Source: an uncultured Alphaproteobacteria bacterium
GTDB lineage: Bacteria; Pseudomonadota; Alphaproteobacteria; HIMB59
Length of the DNA: 64,000 nt
Reading direction: 5' to 3'
Assembly (NCBI GenBank): GCA_902515765.1
Contig: CABXVZ010000003.1
Coordinates: 1-64,000, forward strand
The notes under the pieces were generated by a model, which saw only the letters and a list, made by a program, of their open reading frames with translations, was not told the DNA's origin and made no database searches. The translations under genes were made by a program, and so were the position numbers. How positions within the stretch are numbered: the stretch's first letter is position 1; each line of letters begins with the position of its first letter. This document shows, piece after piece, positions 21,039 to 30,879 of this stretch.

Positions 21039-21884
21039 TTAAGAAATATCTCTTTTATCATTTAAAACAGTAATTCTATTCATTACTCTTCGATGAGGCA
21101 TGTAATCTCCAATCGCATAATGCATCGTACACCTATTATCCCAAAGAGCTAGAGTGTGAGGTGTCCACTTAAATCTTACTTGATACTGAGGCTTAGTCAT
21201 AAAACTAAAAAGATAGGATAATAAATTATTAGAGTCAGTCATATCCATACCAATAATATGGCGTGTAAAACTTGGATTAATATATAGAAACTTTTTATTT
21301 AAAATTGGGTGTACTTTTACAACAGGGTGAACCGCATTACCAAATTTTTCAAAACCAGCATTTAATTTTTTAGAATATTCTTCATTATCTTCGCTGCTAA
21401 AATTATTTCTAAAAGCTCCCATATCATGAATTGCTCTCTTTGACTCTAGCTCTATTTTAATATTTTTAGGTAATGCATCATAAATCGCAATTAAAGAACA
21501 CCATAAAGTGTCGCCACCAGAAGGGGGTATTTCTTTACTATATAGAATAGAAGTAAAAGGAGGCTCTGTTTTAAAAGTCACATCAGTATGCCATTCATCT
21601 GTATCAGGTGGGTTAGTTGGATCATTTTCTAGTAAAGTAATTTCAGGAAAATTTTCTACATGTGGATAGATTGGATGAGGGGGCTCAATATCTCCAAAAC
21701 TTTTAGCAAAGGCAATATGGTCCTCTGGTTTTAAATTCTGATTGCGAAAAAAAATAACCTTATGATCTATTAAGTTTTTATAAATATTATCTAAGTCCTG
21801 TGAGTTAAGATTGTTAGATAGATCTATACCTGATATTTCAGCGCCTATAGTTGGGGTTAGGCTATTAATTTCATAATTGGTCAT
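21039..21884 (-). CDS. TauD/TfdA-family Fe(II)/2-oxoglutarate dioxygenase
   Basis: GAEISGIDLSNNL, DEWHTDVTF (HxD), ALWDNRCTMHYA...HRRVMNRITV. Confidence 0.92.
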   Translation of the reverse strand: MTNYEINSLTPTIGAEISGIDLSNNLNSQDLDNIYKNLIDHKVIFFRNQNLKPEDHIAFAKSFGDIEPPHPIYPHVENFPEITLLENDPTNPPDTDEWHTDVTFKTEPPFTSILYSKEIPPSGGDTLWCSLIAIYDALPKNIKIELESKRAIHDMGAFRNNFSSEDNEEYSKKLNAGFEKFGNAVHPVVKVHPILNKKFLYINPSFTRHIIGMDMTDSNNLLSYLFSFMTKPQYQVRFKWTPHTLALWDNRCTMHYAIGDYMPHRRVMNRITVLNDKRDIS

Positions 21885-21929
21885 TTTAACTATCCCTTAA
21901 AACAGTAAGATAAAATTAAATTGTATTAT

Positions 21930-22616
21930 TTAAATTACAACTATTTCAAGTGTCTCTAAGTTATCAATGGTTCCAATTAGTTTATCTCCTTTAACTATAG
22001 GTCCCACTCCAGCTGGTGTACCTGTCATAATTAAATCACCTGCGCTGATATCATAATATTTAGATAAATGAGCTATCTGTTCTGGGATTTTCCAGATCAT
22101 CATATTCAAATCACCATCTTGGCGTGTTTCACCATTGACAGATAGTTTGATACTTCCTTTTTCCATATTACCAACTTCAATAATTGGTGTAATTTTTCCC
22201 ATTGGAGCAGATCTTTCAAATGCTTTTCCTATTTCCCACGGTCGACCCATCTTCTTACAAACACCTTGTAAGTCTCTTCTTGTCATATCAAATCCTATTC
22301 CAAAACCATATATATGATCGTATGCATTTTCTTCAGTAATATTTGAACCACCACTTTTAAGAGCTACTATTAATTCTAATTCATAATGAACATCACTAGA
22401 CTCGGGTGGATAGGGAAATTCACCAGAGGTATCGATATTATCTGTATTCTTTTGGAAGAAAAAAGGAGGTTCCTTATCAGGATCAAAACCCATTTCTATA
22501 GTGTGTGCTGCATAATTTCTACCTATGCAATAAACTCTCCTCACAGGAAATTCTTGATCACTACCCTGAATCGGTATTGTTATCTGTTTAGGCGCAGGTA
22601 TTACTAAATTAGACAT
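21930..22616 (-). CDS. Fumarylacetoacetate hydrolase family protein
   Basis: YCIGRNYAAHTIEMG, HYELELIVALKSGG, YGFGIGFDMTRRDLQ, GDLIMTGTPAGVGP. Confidence 0.92.
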   Translation of the reverse strand: MSNLVIPAPKQITIPIQGSDQEFPVRRVYCIGRNYAAHTIEMGFDPDKEPPFFFQKNTDNIDTSGEFPYPPESSDVHYELELIVALKSGGSNITEENAYDHIYGFGIGFDMTRRDLQGVCKKMGRPWEIGKAFERSAPMGKITPIIEVGNMEKGSIKLSVNGETRQDGDLNMMIWKIPEQIAHLSKYYDISAGDLIMTGTPAGVGPIVKGDKLIGTIDNLETLEIVVI

Positions 22617-22638
22617 TTTTTACTTCTCCTTATTTTAA

Positions 22639-23394
22639 TTAATTACGTTTTGATGCATAGTAATCAACTTTTCTTGCCAGCATTCCTAAAAGCTCTGACA
22701 AAGTGAATGCTAATGCAAACAAAACAATGATAACGGCCCAAAAGTGAGTCATTAAAAACCTAGATGAATAAAGCTCAAATAGAGCGCCAAATCCTACTAT
22801 AGATATTAAAAGCTGAGCAATAATAACTCCTTTGACAGCTCTAATAAATCCAATGCGAACTCCACCTAATATCTCTGGTAAAGCAGCCCAAAAATAAATC
22901 TTAATAAATGCATCTATAGGAGATGCACCAAAAGAATTAGCCATATCAACTAATGAGCGGTTAATTTGCATTACACCTGCTCTTGAGTTTAAAATTATAA
23001 TCCAGATAGCAAATAGTGTAGTTGTAATAATAATAGATTTAAGTCCAAAACCAAAAAGAACCATTAAAACTGGAACTAAAGCAGTCAAAGGTGCACTCAT
23101 AAAAGTATTAACCCAAGGAAGAAGAAGTTCATCTAATAATTTATTTTTTCCCATTAGGATACCAGTAGGAATTCCAATTATTACAGCAAAAAAAACACCA
23201 GCTAAAAATGAGTAACCTGTCTCGTACAGGGCTCTTATAAAAGCTTTAGAATTATAAATTTCTCCCAGTGTACTAAATATTGCAGTTAATGGTGGAAGAA
23301 AAAAAGAAACTTCCATTTGACCTAAAATTTCCCATAACAATCCCCATAGAATTAAAGAGGACATGCCAGGCAGTCTATAACCAAACAAATACAT
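22639..23394 (-). CDS. SsuC/TauC-like ABC transporter permease
   Basis: Hydrophobic; GASPIDAFIKIYFWAALPEILGGVRIGFIRAVKGVIIAQL permease loop. Confidence 0.88.
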   Translation of the reverse strand: MYLFGYRLPGMSSLILWGLLWEILGQMEVSFFLPPLTAIFSTLGEIYNSKAFIRALYETGYSFLAGVFFAVIIGIPTGILMGKNKLLDELLLPWVNTFMSAPLTALVPVLMVLFGFGLKSIIITTTLFAIWIIILNSRAGVMQINRSLVDMANSFGASPIDAFIKIYFWAALPEILGGVRIGFIRAVKGVIIAQLLISIVGFGALFELYSSRFLMTHFWAVIIVLFALAFTLSELLGMLARKVDYYASKRN

Positions 23395-23403
23395 TATAAA
23401 ATT

Positions 23404-24174
23404 TTACTCAACATATGATCTCAATGATTTCCAAATTCTCTCTACTGTATCTAAATATTCACTATCTTTTCTAATACTATTAATATCTTTATTTTTAAAA
23501 CTGCTTGGCTTTATAATTTCTGACACCCTACTAGGACGAGGTAATAATAATGCTACTTGGTCAGATACGTAAACAGCTTCCTCAATAGAATGTGTAACAA
23601 ATATAAATGTTTTATTTTCATTTTTGACAAGATTAAGTAAATCTTCTTGGAATTTTCTTCTTGTTTGCTCATCGACTGCAGAAAAAGGTTCATCCATTAA
23701 AAGCACTGGTGAGTCAACACTTAATGCTCTTGCTAAACCTACCCTTTGTCTCATACCACCAGATAATTCATGGGGATAACTATGTTCAAAACCAGTAAGA
23801 CCTACATCTTTTATATATTTAATAGCAATACTTTCTCTTTCAGATTTGTTTACACCCCTAAGCTCTAATCCAAAAGCTACATTTCTGATTACACTAGCCC
23901 ATGGCATTAATGCAAAATCCTGAAAAACGAATGCTCTATCCGGTCCAGGTTTGTTTACTTGTTGTCCATTAACTAATACCTCTCCTTGAGTAGCGGGAAG
24001 AAGACCAGCTATTATTTTTAAAAGAGTTGTTTTACCACAACCAGATGGGCCTAACAAAGAAGTTAGTTGGCCTTTTGGAAACTCTAATGATAAGTCTCTT
24101 AGGGCTTCTACATCACCATAGTTTTTGTAAACATTTTTAACTGTTACAGCGTTTTCAACTTGATCATTAGACAT
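23404..24174 (-). CDS. SsuB/TauB-like ABC transporter ATP-binding protein
   Basis: LLGPSGCGKTTLLKIIAGLLPATQGEV, HELSGGMRQRVGLARALSVDSPVLLMDEPFSAVDEQTR. Confidence 0.93.
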   Translation of the reverse strand: MSNDQVENAVTVKNVYKNYGDVEALRDLSLEFPKGQLTSLLGPSGCGKTTLLKIIAGLLPATQGEVLVNGQQVNKPGPDRAFVFQDFALMPWASVIRNVAFGLELRGVNKSERESIAIKYIKDVGLTGFEHSYPHELSGGMRQRVGLARALSVDSPVLLMDEPFSAVDEQTRRKFQEDLLNLVKNENKTFIFVTHSIEEAVYVSDQVALLLPRPSRVSEIIKPSSFKNKDINSIRKDSEYLDTVERIWKSLRSYVE

Positions 24175-24198
24175 AAACTTTATTCTCCTTTTTGTTAA

Positions 24199-24957
24199 TC
24201 AAGATATATAACCTTGATTATTCCCTTTAAATAAAACATCTTCAATTTTCTCTAAAATATTTAAAAATATAACTGCTAAAAGAATTATAGAAAATATAGC
24301 AGCATACATACTTGGGTAATCCGCTGTCATTCGACTGTAGGATATTATATCTCCTACACCAGTTGGTGTAATTTTTAATTCAGCTAAAATAGCGCCAATA
24401 AAACCAGCGGAAACTCCTAACCTTAATCCAGCAAAAATTACCGGAGAAGCTGATGGAATAATAATTTTTAAAATAACATCCTTTCTACTTCCAAGAAAAG
24501 AACGAGCCATTTCTTTGACAGAGGAAGGTGTATTTTTAACAGCTACACTTGTATTAAGAACAATTACAGGCATTGCCATGATACAAACAACAAACACTTT
24601 TGAAGTGAGACCAATACCATAAGCCATTATTAGAAGTGGTATTAGTGCTGCTAGTGGTGCCGCCTGCATAATTATAAATATAGGTGAGATTAACCAATCA
24701 AATTTCTCACTTAAGCCTACCCATACTCCAATACCTATTCCAATAAAAGCTGATATGAGAACGCCTACAACCAATGGTCTTAATGTATCTGCGTAGGCTT
24801 TAAAAATTAAGCCACTTATAGTCATGTCTATTAATGCTTTCATAGACTCTAGGAAAGTTGGTAGTGCATAATTTACTCCTGTTCTACCAGCAAATTCCCA
24901 GGCACCAAATATTAGAGCTCCTGATAAAATTTTAAGAAAAAAAGATCTAGATAGCAT
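24199..24957 (-). CDS. SsuC/TauC-like ABC transporter permease (second)
   Basis: Hydrophobic; RSFLGSRKDVILKIIIPSASPVIFAGLRLGVSAGFIGAILAEL. Confidence 0.88.
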   Translation of the reverse strand: MLSRSFFLKILSGALIFGAWEFAGRTGVNYALPTFLESMKALIDMTISGLIFKAYADTLRPLVVGVLISAFIGIGIGVWVGLSEKFDWLISPIFIIMQAAPLAALIPLLIMAYGIGLTSKVFVVCIMAMPVIVLNTSVAVKNTPSSVKEMARSFLGSRKDVILKIIIPSASPVIFAGLRLGVSAGFIGAILAELKITPTGVGDIISYSRMTADYPSMYAAIFSIILLAVIFLNILEKIEDVLFKGNNQGYIS

Positions 24958-24969
24958 TTTTATAAATAA

Positions 24970-24994
24970 GTTAGCTGCAAATTTTGCAGCTAAC
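24970..24994 (-). terminator. Strong hairpin (11-bp stem) between SBP and downstream permease gene
   Basis: GTTAGCTGCAA att TTGCAGCTAAC. Confidence 0.55.
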
Positions 24995-25014
24995 TCTTAA
25001 ATACATATTTTTTA

Positions 25015-25974
25015 TTAATTAGCGTCTTGAAGTGGCTTAAGATACCAGAAATCATTAATATCTAGGTCACCAAAGTCACCAGTTAGTTGACCAGCTTTGT
25101 GATACCATTCCATGTCAGCATTAGCCGCAACTGCGCCACCACCATTTACATCGTAGAGCCCGCCAGCGACTGCATCAGCATAAAAACCATCTAACTCACC
25201 TAAAACTTCTTCAGGTAATTCACCAATAGGTCCATCTGGATTAGTTTCTCTTCTAATAATAGTTGGGTCACTAGCCATATCTCTATAAACGCTCAAAAGA
25301 GCTTTCACGAAAATATCTACATCTGCAGAATTTGACTTTATCCAATCTAAATTTGCAAATAGAGCTTCATCACTAGCATCTACATCAAACATTGGTAGAG
25401 CGTGAAACTGATCTCCATGTGAAGCTGTAATTTTATTTTTGTTAGATAAGTCAATAATAGTTGCTTTTGCCTGATTAGCTAGCAAAGCAGCAACTCTATT
25501 TGAAGAACCAGAAATATATGATCTATCACCAAATTTTATTCCAAGCTTATCTTCAATAACATTAGCTATAGAGTCAGTACCGCCACCACGTGAGTGAAGG
25601 AGAATTGGCTCTCCATTAAGGTCTTCTAACTTATTGTAGTCATAAGTAGTTACAGGAAAAAACTTCAACTTAGATAATTGAAATATAATTCTAATTGGAG
25701 CTTTAGATTTTTGCATGGCAGAATAAGGTGTTCCAAAACCAATATCCATTTGGCCACTTAAAATTGACTGAATAGCTAATTCTTCATCTGCAAAAGCTGT
25801 CCATTCATAATCTAATCCATTAGCCTTTGCGCGATCAAGAGCAACAAAAAATGCTGCTAATTCATCTGATGGTGTTTCAGCTAAAGCTATACGAATTTTA
25901 TCAGCAAATGAATTAGTCGAAGCAAATACTGAAAGAAAAATTATAGCAATTATTTTTGAAAATAGTGTTTTCAT
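25015..25974 (-). CDS. ABC transporter substrate-binding protein (NMT1/TauA/SsuA-like)
   Basis: Signal peptide; IRIALAETPSDELAAFFVALDRAKANGLDYEW; first gene of an SBP-permease-ATPase-permease operon. Confidence 0.85.
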   Translation of the reverse strand: MKTLFSKIIAIIFLSVFASTNSFADKIRIALAETPSDELAAFFVALDRAKANGLDYEWTAFADEELAIQSILSGQMDIGFGTPYSAMQKSKAPIRIIFQLSKLKFFPVTTYDYNKLEDLNGEPILLHSRGGGTDSIANVIEDKLGIKFGDRSYISGSSNRVAALLANQAKATIIDLSNKNKITASHGDQFHALPMFDVDASDEALFANLDWIKSNSADVDIFVKALLSVYRDMASDPTIIRRETNPDGPIGELPEEVLGELDGFYADAVAGGLYDVNGGGAVAANADMEWYHKAGQLTGDFGDLDINDFWYLKPLQDAN

Positions 25975-26096
25975 AAAATCCTCCTTTTTATGATAATTTA
26001 TATAAATTTATATTATTATTGATTGTTATAAAATCGTTTAATTATAATTAAAGATATGTATTAAATGCATCGAGATAGTAATAAAAAAATAGCAAA

Positions 26097-26978
26097 TTAT
26101 CCCTTTACAGCACCAGCAGTCAGACCGCTGATTAGCTGACGTTGAAAGAACCATATAATCATAAATAAAGGAGCAGTTGCTGAAACAACACTTGATACAG
26201 CCCACATGTAATTACCTCCATATTCAACTGTTCCTAGATAAGCATTTATCTTTGGAACCATTGTATAGTTTTCTTGATTAAGCAATAAAGCAGTCACAGT
26301 AAAATCATTATAGGCTAACATCATGCTAAATAAACCAGCAGTCACAACTCCAGGCCACATGACTGGCATAATTATAAAACGAAATGCTTGAAAGTATGAA
26401 CATCCATCAATTAATGCACTTTCATCAAGTTCTTTTGGAACAGTTTTAAAAAATGAATAAAGCAACCAGAGAGTAAAAGGTTGGTTAATAGCTACCAAAA
26501 CAATAATAGTTGTTGGAAGTATACCCCAAATATTTAATTGAAAAAATGGGAATAGATAACCTGAGACTAAAGTTATGTGAGGCATAGCTCTAAATATCAA
26601 TGCAGCAATTAAAATATAAAAAGTATATTTAAATGTCGATCTTGAAAGAGCATAAGCACCCAGAGTTCCAAGAAATAATGAAATTGTGACAACTGAAACA
26701 GTCACAATCATTGTATTCATCGTAGCTCTCCAAAACTCACCTTCTATCCAAGATTCAAAGTAAGCTTTTACAGTAGCTGTAGCTCCAGTTTCTATCAAAG
26801 TATTGAAGCCATTTAATGCATAAGTCCAATCAGATCTTGTGAAGAAGTCTGCCTTCACTTTAAATGAGCCCCATAGAGTCCACAGAAAAGGAAAAATTGA
26901 AATTGATAACCAAATTAATATAAAAATACTATTGAAGATAATAAGTTGTTTTGAATATCTGTTTATTTGTGATTCCAT
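26097..26978 (-). CDS. Sugar-type ABC transporter permease (MalG/CUT1-like)
   Basis: LDESALIDGCSYFQAFRFIIMPVMWPGVVTAGLFSMMLAYNDF EAA-loop motif. Confidence 0.9.
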   Translation of the reverse strand: MESQINRYSKQLIIFNSIFILIWLSISIFPFLWTLWGSFKVKADFFTRSDWTYALNGFNTLIETGATATVKAYFESWIEGEFWRATMNTMIVTVSVVTISLFLGTLGAYALSRSTFKYTFYILIAALIFRAMPHITLVSGYLFPFFQLNIWGILPTTIIVLVAINQPFTLWLLYSFFKTVPKELDESALIDGCSYFQAFRFIIMPVMWPGVVTAGLFSMMLAYNDFTVTALLLNQENYTMVPKINAYLGTVEYGGNYMWAVSSVVSATAPLFMIIWFFQRQLISGLTAGAVKG

Positions 26979-28007
26979 TTATCTCTCAGTTCTAAACTCT
27001 CTCCAAGTTCTTAATAGTACCGGTGTAAGTAAAATTGCTATTCCTATGATAGTTAGCATGGAAGTAGCTCCCGCAGATCCAAAGAGCATTTTATTTTCAT
27101 TTCTTAAATCTTGATAGATCATCCATGATAAAGATTGGGCAACTCCTTCAGCGGAGAAGCCAATAATTGGTTCAAATACTCTAAAATTATCCATCAGGCA
27201 AATTAACATTATAAAAGTTGCAACAGGATAAAGATGAGGAATTACGATGTAACGTACTCGCTGAAATCTAGAAGCTCCATCTATAAGAGCTGCTTCAATT
27301 GGATCCTGGGGCACAGTTTGTAATGCTGCATAGAAAACAATAAATGCAAAAGGTGTGTTATGCCATATACCATAAATAATTAGGGTAATCCAAGTTAAAG
27401 TACTTGAGGATTTTAAAGAAAGGTTTGGATCGTTAAAAAGAATTTTAATCGTAGCTCCAATAATACCTTGTGAGTCGATCATCCAAAATAATACTAGAGA
27501 TCCTATTAGTGGTGTAACAATCATAGGTAAAATTGAACCAAATATTGCGAGACCCTTTAAACTTTTTGCCAATGTATTAATACTTAAAGCTACAATAAAA
27601 CCTAAGATTATTACAGGTGGAGTGACTGCAAAACAAAAAGTTAATGTAAATAACATAGCTTTATAAAAAGGAAGATTCAAAACAATGTCTTTGAACTCAC
27701 TAGTAGATGATGAAGTATTCCAAGCTTCTCCAATTTCATCAAAAGCCAAATGATTTCTATCAGCGTACGTACCAAATCCGTTAAACCTGCCTAAGGGATT
27801 TTGTTCTTTTAATTTTTCAGTAGCTTCTACATCTACACGGACGTTTGTGGTACATCCGAATGGATCACAATTCTCCACTTCCATTAAAATCTGCTGATTT
27901 TCAATATGAAGAGATTGAAAAAAACTCGAAACAATGGGTAAGCCAATAAATAATATCATTGCAAGACCAGTTGGAAAAAAGAACCAAAAAAAGGTTTTAT
28001 GAGGCAT
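26979..28007 (-). CDS. Sugar-type ABC transporter permease (MalF/CUT1-like)
   Basis: DPIEAALIDGASRFQRVRYIVIPHLYPVATFIMLICLMDNFRVF motif. Confidence 0.9.
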   Translation of the reverse strand: MPHKTFFWFFFPTGLAMILFIGLPIVSSFFQSLHIENQQILMEVENCDPFGCTTNVRVDVEATEKLKEQNPLGRFNGFGTYADRNHLAFDEIGEAWNTSSSTSEFKDIVLNLPFYKAMLFTLTFCFAVTPPVIILGFIVALSINTLAKSLKGLAIFGSILPMIVTPLIGSLVLFWMIDSQGIIGATIKILFNDPNLSLKSSSTLTWITLIIYGIWHNTPFAFIVFYAALQTVPQDPIEAALIDGASRFQRVRYIVIPHLYPVATFIMLICLMDNFRVFEPIIGFSAEGVAQSLSWMIYQDLRNENKMLFGSAGATSMLTIIGIAILLTPVLLRTWREFRTER

Positions 28008-28026
28008 TATATTTATCTAAAAAAAA

Positions 28027-28053
28027 AGAGTGGACCATATAATGGCCCACTCT
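28027..28053 (-). terminator. Intercistronic hairpin plus T-tract between SBP and permease genes
   Basis: agagtgg-acca-tataa-tggc-ccactct, followed on the minus strand by a run of T (aaaaaaaaa at 28018-28026 on plus). Confidence 0.6.
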
Positions 28054-28076
28054 AACAAAAATAATTTATTTTTGGT

Positions 28077-29312
28077 TTATAAAAAACCCTGCTCAGTAGC
28101 TTTTGCTATATAAGCAGCTTCAACGTCGGCTAAAGCTTTTTCAGCAGACTCATTACCCTGAAGAAATTCCACTAATTCAGTGCTTAGTGCACCGTGCATT
28201 AAGCTCATATGTGGAAAGCTTGGATATGGTGAAGCGCCTCTACTAGCTGCATCAACAACAGGTCCAGCAGTATTACCACCTTTATAGTCTTTGATTAACC
28301 ATACTGTTGCATCAGCGTTACTGTTTGCTAACTCAGATGATGATGCCGCACCAACTAAAGCTCTAAAAGAAGCTTCTGCATTTTCATCAGAAGTGTTGGT
28401 AGCAATAGCAATACCATCCCACCAAAGTGTAGTAGCAGGCATACTTCCGCCACCTACGCTAGGGGAAGGAGCTAATCTTGTGTCAGCTCTAACTGCTTGA
28501 TCACCTTCGTCATCAAGTAAAGAGGAAGCTCCAGAGTTCCAAACGTGCATTAGTGCAAGGTTACCTGACTCCCACTCTTCTTTAACTGCGTTTGTATCTT
28601 GAGTTAAAAAATCGGGATTACTGACTTCTGTTAGTTTTTTCATAACATTAAGAGCTGCAACACCATTTTCATTATTTACGTTTGGTTGAGCTGATCCTGA
28701 TTTAAAAAATTCACCGCCATGACCGAGATACATGTTTACAAACTCTTGAGCTAGGTTCCATCCTGATTTAAATGCGCCTCCATAAGGGTTGGCCATTTTT
28801 CCAGAGTCTTTAATTTTTTGAGCAGCTGCAATAACTTCTTCATAAGTAGAAGGAACAGCTATTCCTAATTCATTAAGAATGCTTTCTCTGTACCAAAGAT
28901 GTTGTGCATTCGCCATAAAAGCTACTGCATAGATTTTTCCATCAATAGTAATTTTTTGATTATCATTTAAGTTAACACCATATTTTGCAACTAAGTCATC
29001 TAGTGGACGTAATAGACCGTCATTCATCAAAGGTGTTATTGAACCATTTGTAACTAATTTAGCTGAAAATTCTGATGGGTTTGCTGACAGTGCTGCTACT
29101 TGCAATTTGTTGTGATCAACAGAGTGCGTAACACTAAAATCTACTTCAGATCCTGCACAGCTTTTTACTTCATCCATAAAAATTCTGTATGTATTAAATT
29201 CATTAGCTAGAATGTTAATTGAACCTTCAGTAGGTCCACAAGGTGAATGACTACCTGCATAAGCACCTGAAGTCATAAAAGATAGCAATAAAGCTATTAT
29301 TAGTTTTTTCAT
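28077..29312 (-). CDS. Sugar-type ABC transporter substrate-binding protein
   Basis: MKKLIIALLLSFMTSGAYA signal peptide (start placed at the internal ATG); DGKIYAVAFMANAQHLWYRESILNELGIAVPSTYEEVIAAAQKIK. Confidence 0.9.
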   Translation of the reverse strand: MKKLIIALLLSFMTSGAYAGSHSPCGPTEGSINILANEFNTYRIFMDEVKSCAGSEVDFSVTHSVDHNKLQVAALSANPSEFSAKLVTNGSITPLMNDGLLRPLDDLVAKYGVNLNDNQKITIDGKIYAVAFMANAQHLWYRESILNELGIAVPSTYEEVIAAAQKIKDSGKMANPYGGAFKSGWNLAQEFVNMYLGHGGEFFKSGSAQPNVNNENGVAALNVMKKLTEVSNPDFLTQDTNAVKEEWESGNLALMHVWNSGASSLLDDEGDQAVRADTRLAPSPSVGGGSMPATTLWWDGIAIATNTSDENAEASFRALVGAASSSELANSNADATVWLIKDYKGGNTAGPVVDAASRGASPYPSFPHMSLMHGALSTELVEFLQGNESAEKALADVEAAYIAKATEQGFL

Positions 29313-29335
29313 ATATTTCCTTTTCTTATTCAAAA

Positions 29336-29348
29336 TGTGAAATTCACA
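29336..29348. promoter_or_regulatory. Palindrome TGTGAAATTCACA upstream of the sugar SBP gene (candidate operator)
   Basis: TGTGAA-A-TTCACA perfect arms in the SBP/LacI divergent promoter region. Confidence 0.4.
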
Positions 29349-29396
29349 ATTGAGTATATATCCTTTATATTAATATAACTAAATATTGCAATAATA

Positions 29397-29421
29397 TGAA
29401 TATATATTCAATAGTTTGAAT
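29397..29421. promoter_or_regulatory. Candidate operator array TGAAT-N4-ATTCA-N6-TGAAT in LacI/SBP divergent promoter
   Basis: TGAATATATATTCAATAGTTTGAAT; shared architecture with 32112-32147 and 37733-37768. Confidence 0.5.
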
Positions 29422-29442
29422 AATGAAACAGGGGATAAAATT

Positions 29443-30444
29443 ATGAATTTTAATAAGACTGCGACATCACAGGACGTCGCTAAACTGGCTGGAGTATCAC
29501 AATCTGCTGTTTCCCGCTGTTTTACTAAAGGAGCAAGTATTTCAAGTAGAACGAAACTAAGAGTTTTAGAAGCAGCTAGAAAATTAAAATACAAAGCACC
29601 AAATATTTCGCAGAGCACAATTTCCAATGAAGATATTGGATTGGTTGGTGTTATACTTCCTTACGTAACAAGTAGATATTACCCAGAAGTATTAACAGAG
29701 TTACACGAAGCTCTTAAGTTAGGTGGTTTTAGAATTCTACTAATAACTACTGATGACGGTGAAGAGTTAGATGAAAAATTAGTTCAACCCTATTTAAAAG
29801 AAAAATTAATAGCTATCATTTCAGCGACGAAACCAACAGAAAGTTTTGTTGAGAGTTGTAATGCAAAAAGAATTCAATTTATTGCATATAATAGATCATG
29901 GAACATCCCCACTCTAAGTTCAGTAGCTTGTGATCACAAAAATGGTGGAGAAATGGTTGCAGAATATTTTATTAAAAATAATCATCAAAAAATTGGGTTA
30001 ATTGAGGGACCTAAGGGTTCATTTGTCAGTGATCAGAGAATAAAAGGCTTCAAACAATTTTTAAAAAATAATAAAAGAATTAAAATTTTTAACGAGAAAG
30101 GTTTTTTTACTTATGATGGTGGTTATCAATCTTGTCAAAAAATTTTAAAAAATAAAGGTGTTAGTGCTATATTTTGTGCAGATGATACAATGGCATTTGG
30201 CTGCCTCGATTACATAAAAAAAAATACAAAAATAAAAATTCCTAAAGATTTAGAATTAATTGGCTATGATGATATTTCAATGTCAAATTGGAAGTCATAT
30301 GATTTAACAACAGTCAAACAACCCATTAGACAAATGTCTAAGTTAGTCACTCAATTAATAGATGACTATATTAGAGATCCCGATTATGAAACCATAAATC
30401 ATATTGTTCGTGGTAGTCTAATTAAAAGAAAAACAACAAGATAA
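29443..30444 (+). CDS. LacI-family transcriptional regulator
   Basis: TSQDVAKLAGVSQSAVSRCFTKGASISSRTKLRVLEAARKLKY HTH; periplasmic-binding-like C-domain. ATG at 29443 preceded by GGGGAT is preferred over TTG at 29416. Confidence 0.93.
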   Translation: MNFNKTATSQDVAKLAGVSQSAVSRCFTKGASISSRTKLRVLEAARKLKYKAPNISQSTISNEDIGLVGVILPYVTSRYYPEVLTELHEALKLGGFRILLITTDDGEELDEKLVQPYLKEKLIAIISATKPTESFVESCNAKRIQFIAYNRSWNIPTLSSVACDHKNGGEMVAEYFIKNNHQKIGLIEGPKGSFVSDQRIKGFKQFLKNNKRIKIFNEKGFFTYDGGYQSCQKILKNKGVSAIFCADDTMAFGCLDYIKKNTKIKIPKDLELIGYDDISMSNWKSYDLTTVKQPIRQMSKLVTQLIDDYIRDPDYETINHIVRGSLIKRKTTR

Positions 30445-30457
30445 ATTTAAAATTTTA

Positions 30458-30877
30458 CTATTTAAATTTAAGTCCCATTTGTTCAAAAACACCATGATTA
30501 TCAACCATGACGTAATTATCTAAAAATTTATCCTCTTTGATTGTCCAAAAATCTGAAAACTGCATCTTAATTGATTTACCTGTAGGTTCCACACCTAGAT
30601 AAGTTCCACTATGAGTTCCAGTTAAAAAACCTGTTGCACTAATCCATTCACCTTCTGCAACAACAATATCATTTTTTACATGATAGTCTGGAAATGCATC
30701 ATAAAAAGGTTTTAAAACCTTATATTTAAAATTCTCTATACCATGAATATCCCCAAAACCTGGAGGTCCATGCCAAACCATATCGTCGTGCCAATATTTA
30801 TGATGAGCCTCTAAGTCTTGTGCATTTAAAGCTTCATACATGTCTTCTAGTAATTTTTTACTTTCGTTTATATTCAT
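30458..30877 (-). CDS. SnoaL/NTF2-like protein (ester cyclase-type), single domain
   Basis: EALNAQDLEAHHKYWHDDMVWHGPPGFGDIHGIENFKYKVLKPFYDAFPDYHV, GTHSGTYLGVEPTGKSIKMQFSDFWTI. Confidence 0.85.
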   Translation of the reverse strand: MNINESKKLLEDMYEALNAQDLEAHHKYWHDDMVWHGPPGFGDIHGIENFKYKVLKPFYDAFPDYHVKNDIVVAEGEWISATGFLTGTHSGTYLGVEPTGKSIKMQFSDFWTIKEDKFLDNYVMVDNHGVFEQMGLKFK

Positions 30878-30879
30878 TT

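Noticed and set aside
29416-29442. Upstream TTG start for the LacI regulator in the ORF track
   Set aside because: It lies inside the operator-like array; ATG at 29443 has a plausible GGGGAT Shine-Dalgarno-like sequence and fits the HTH domain start.
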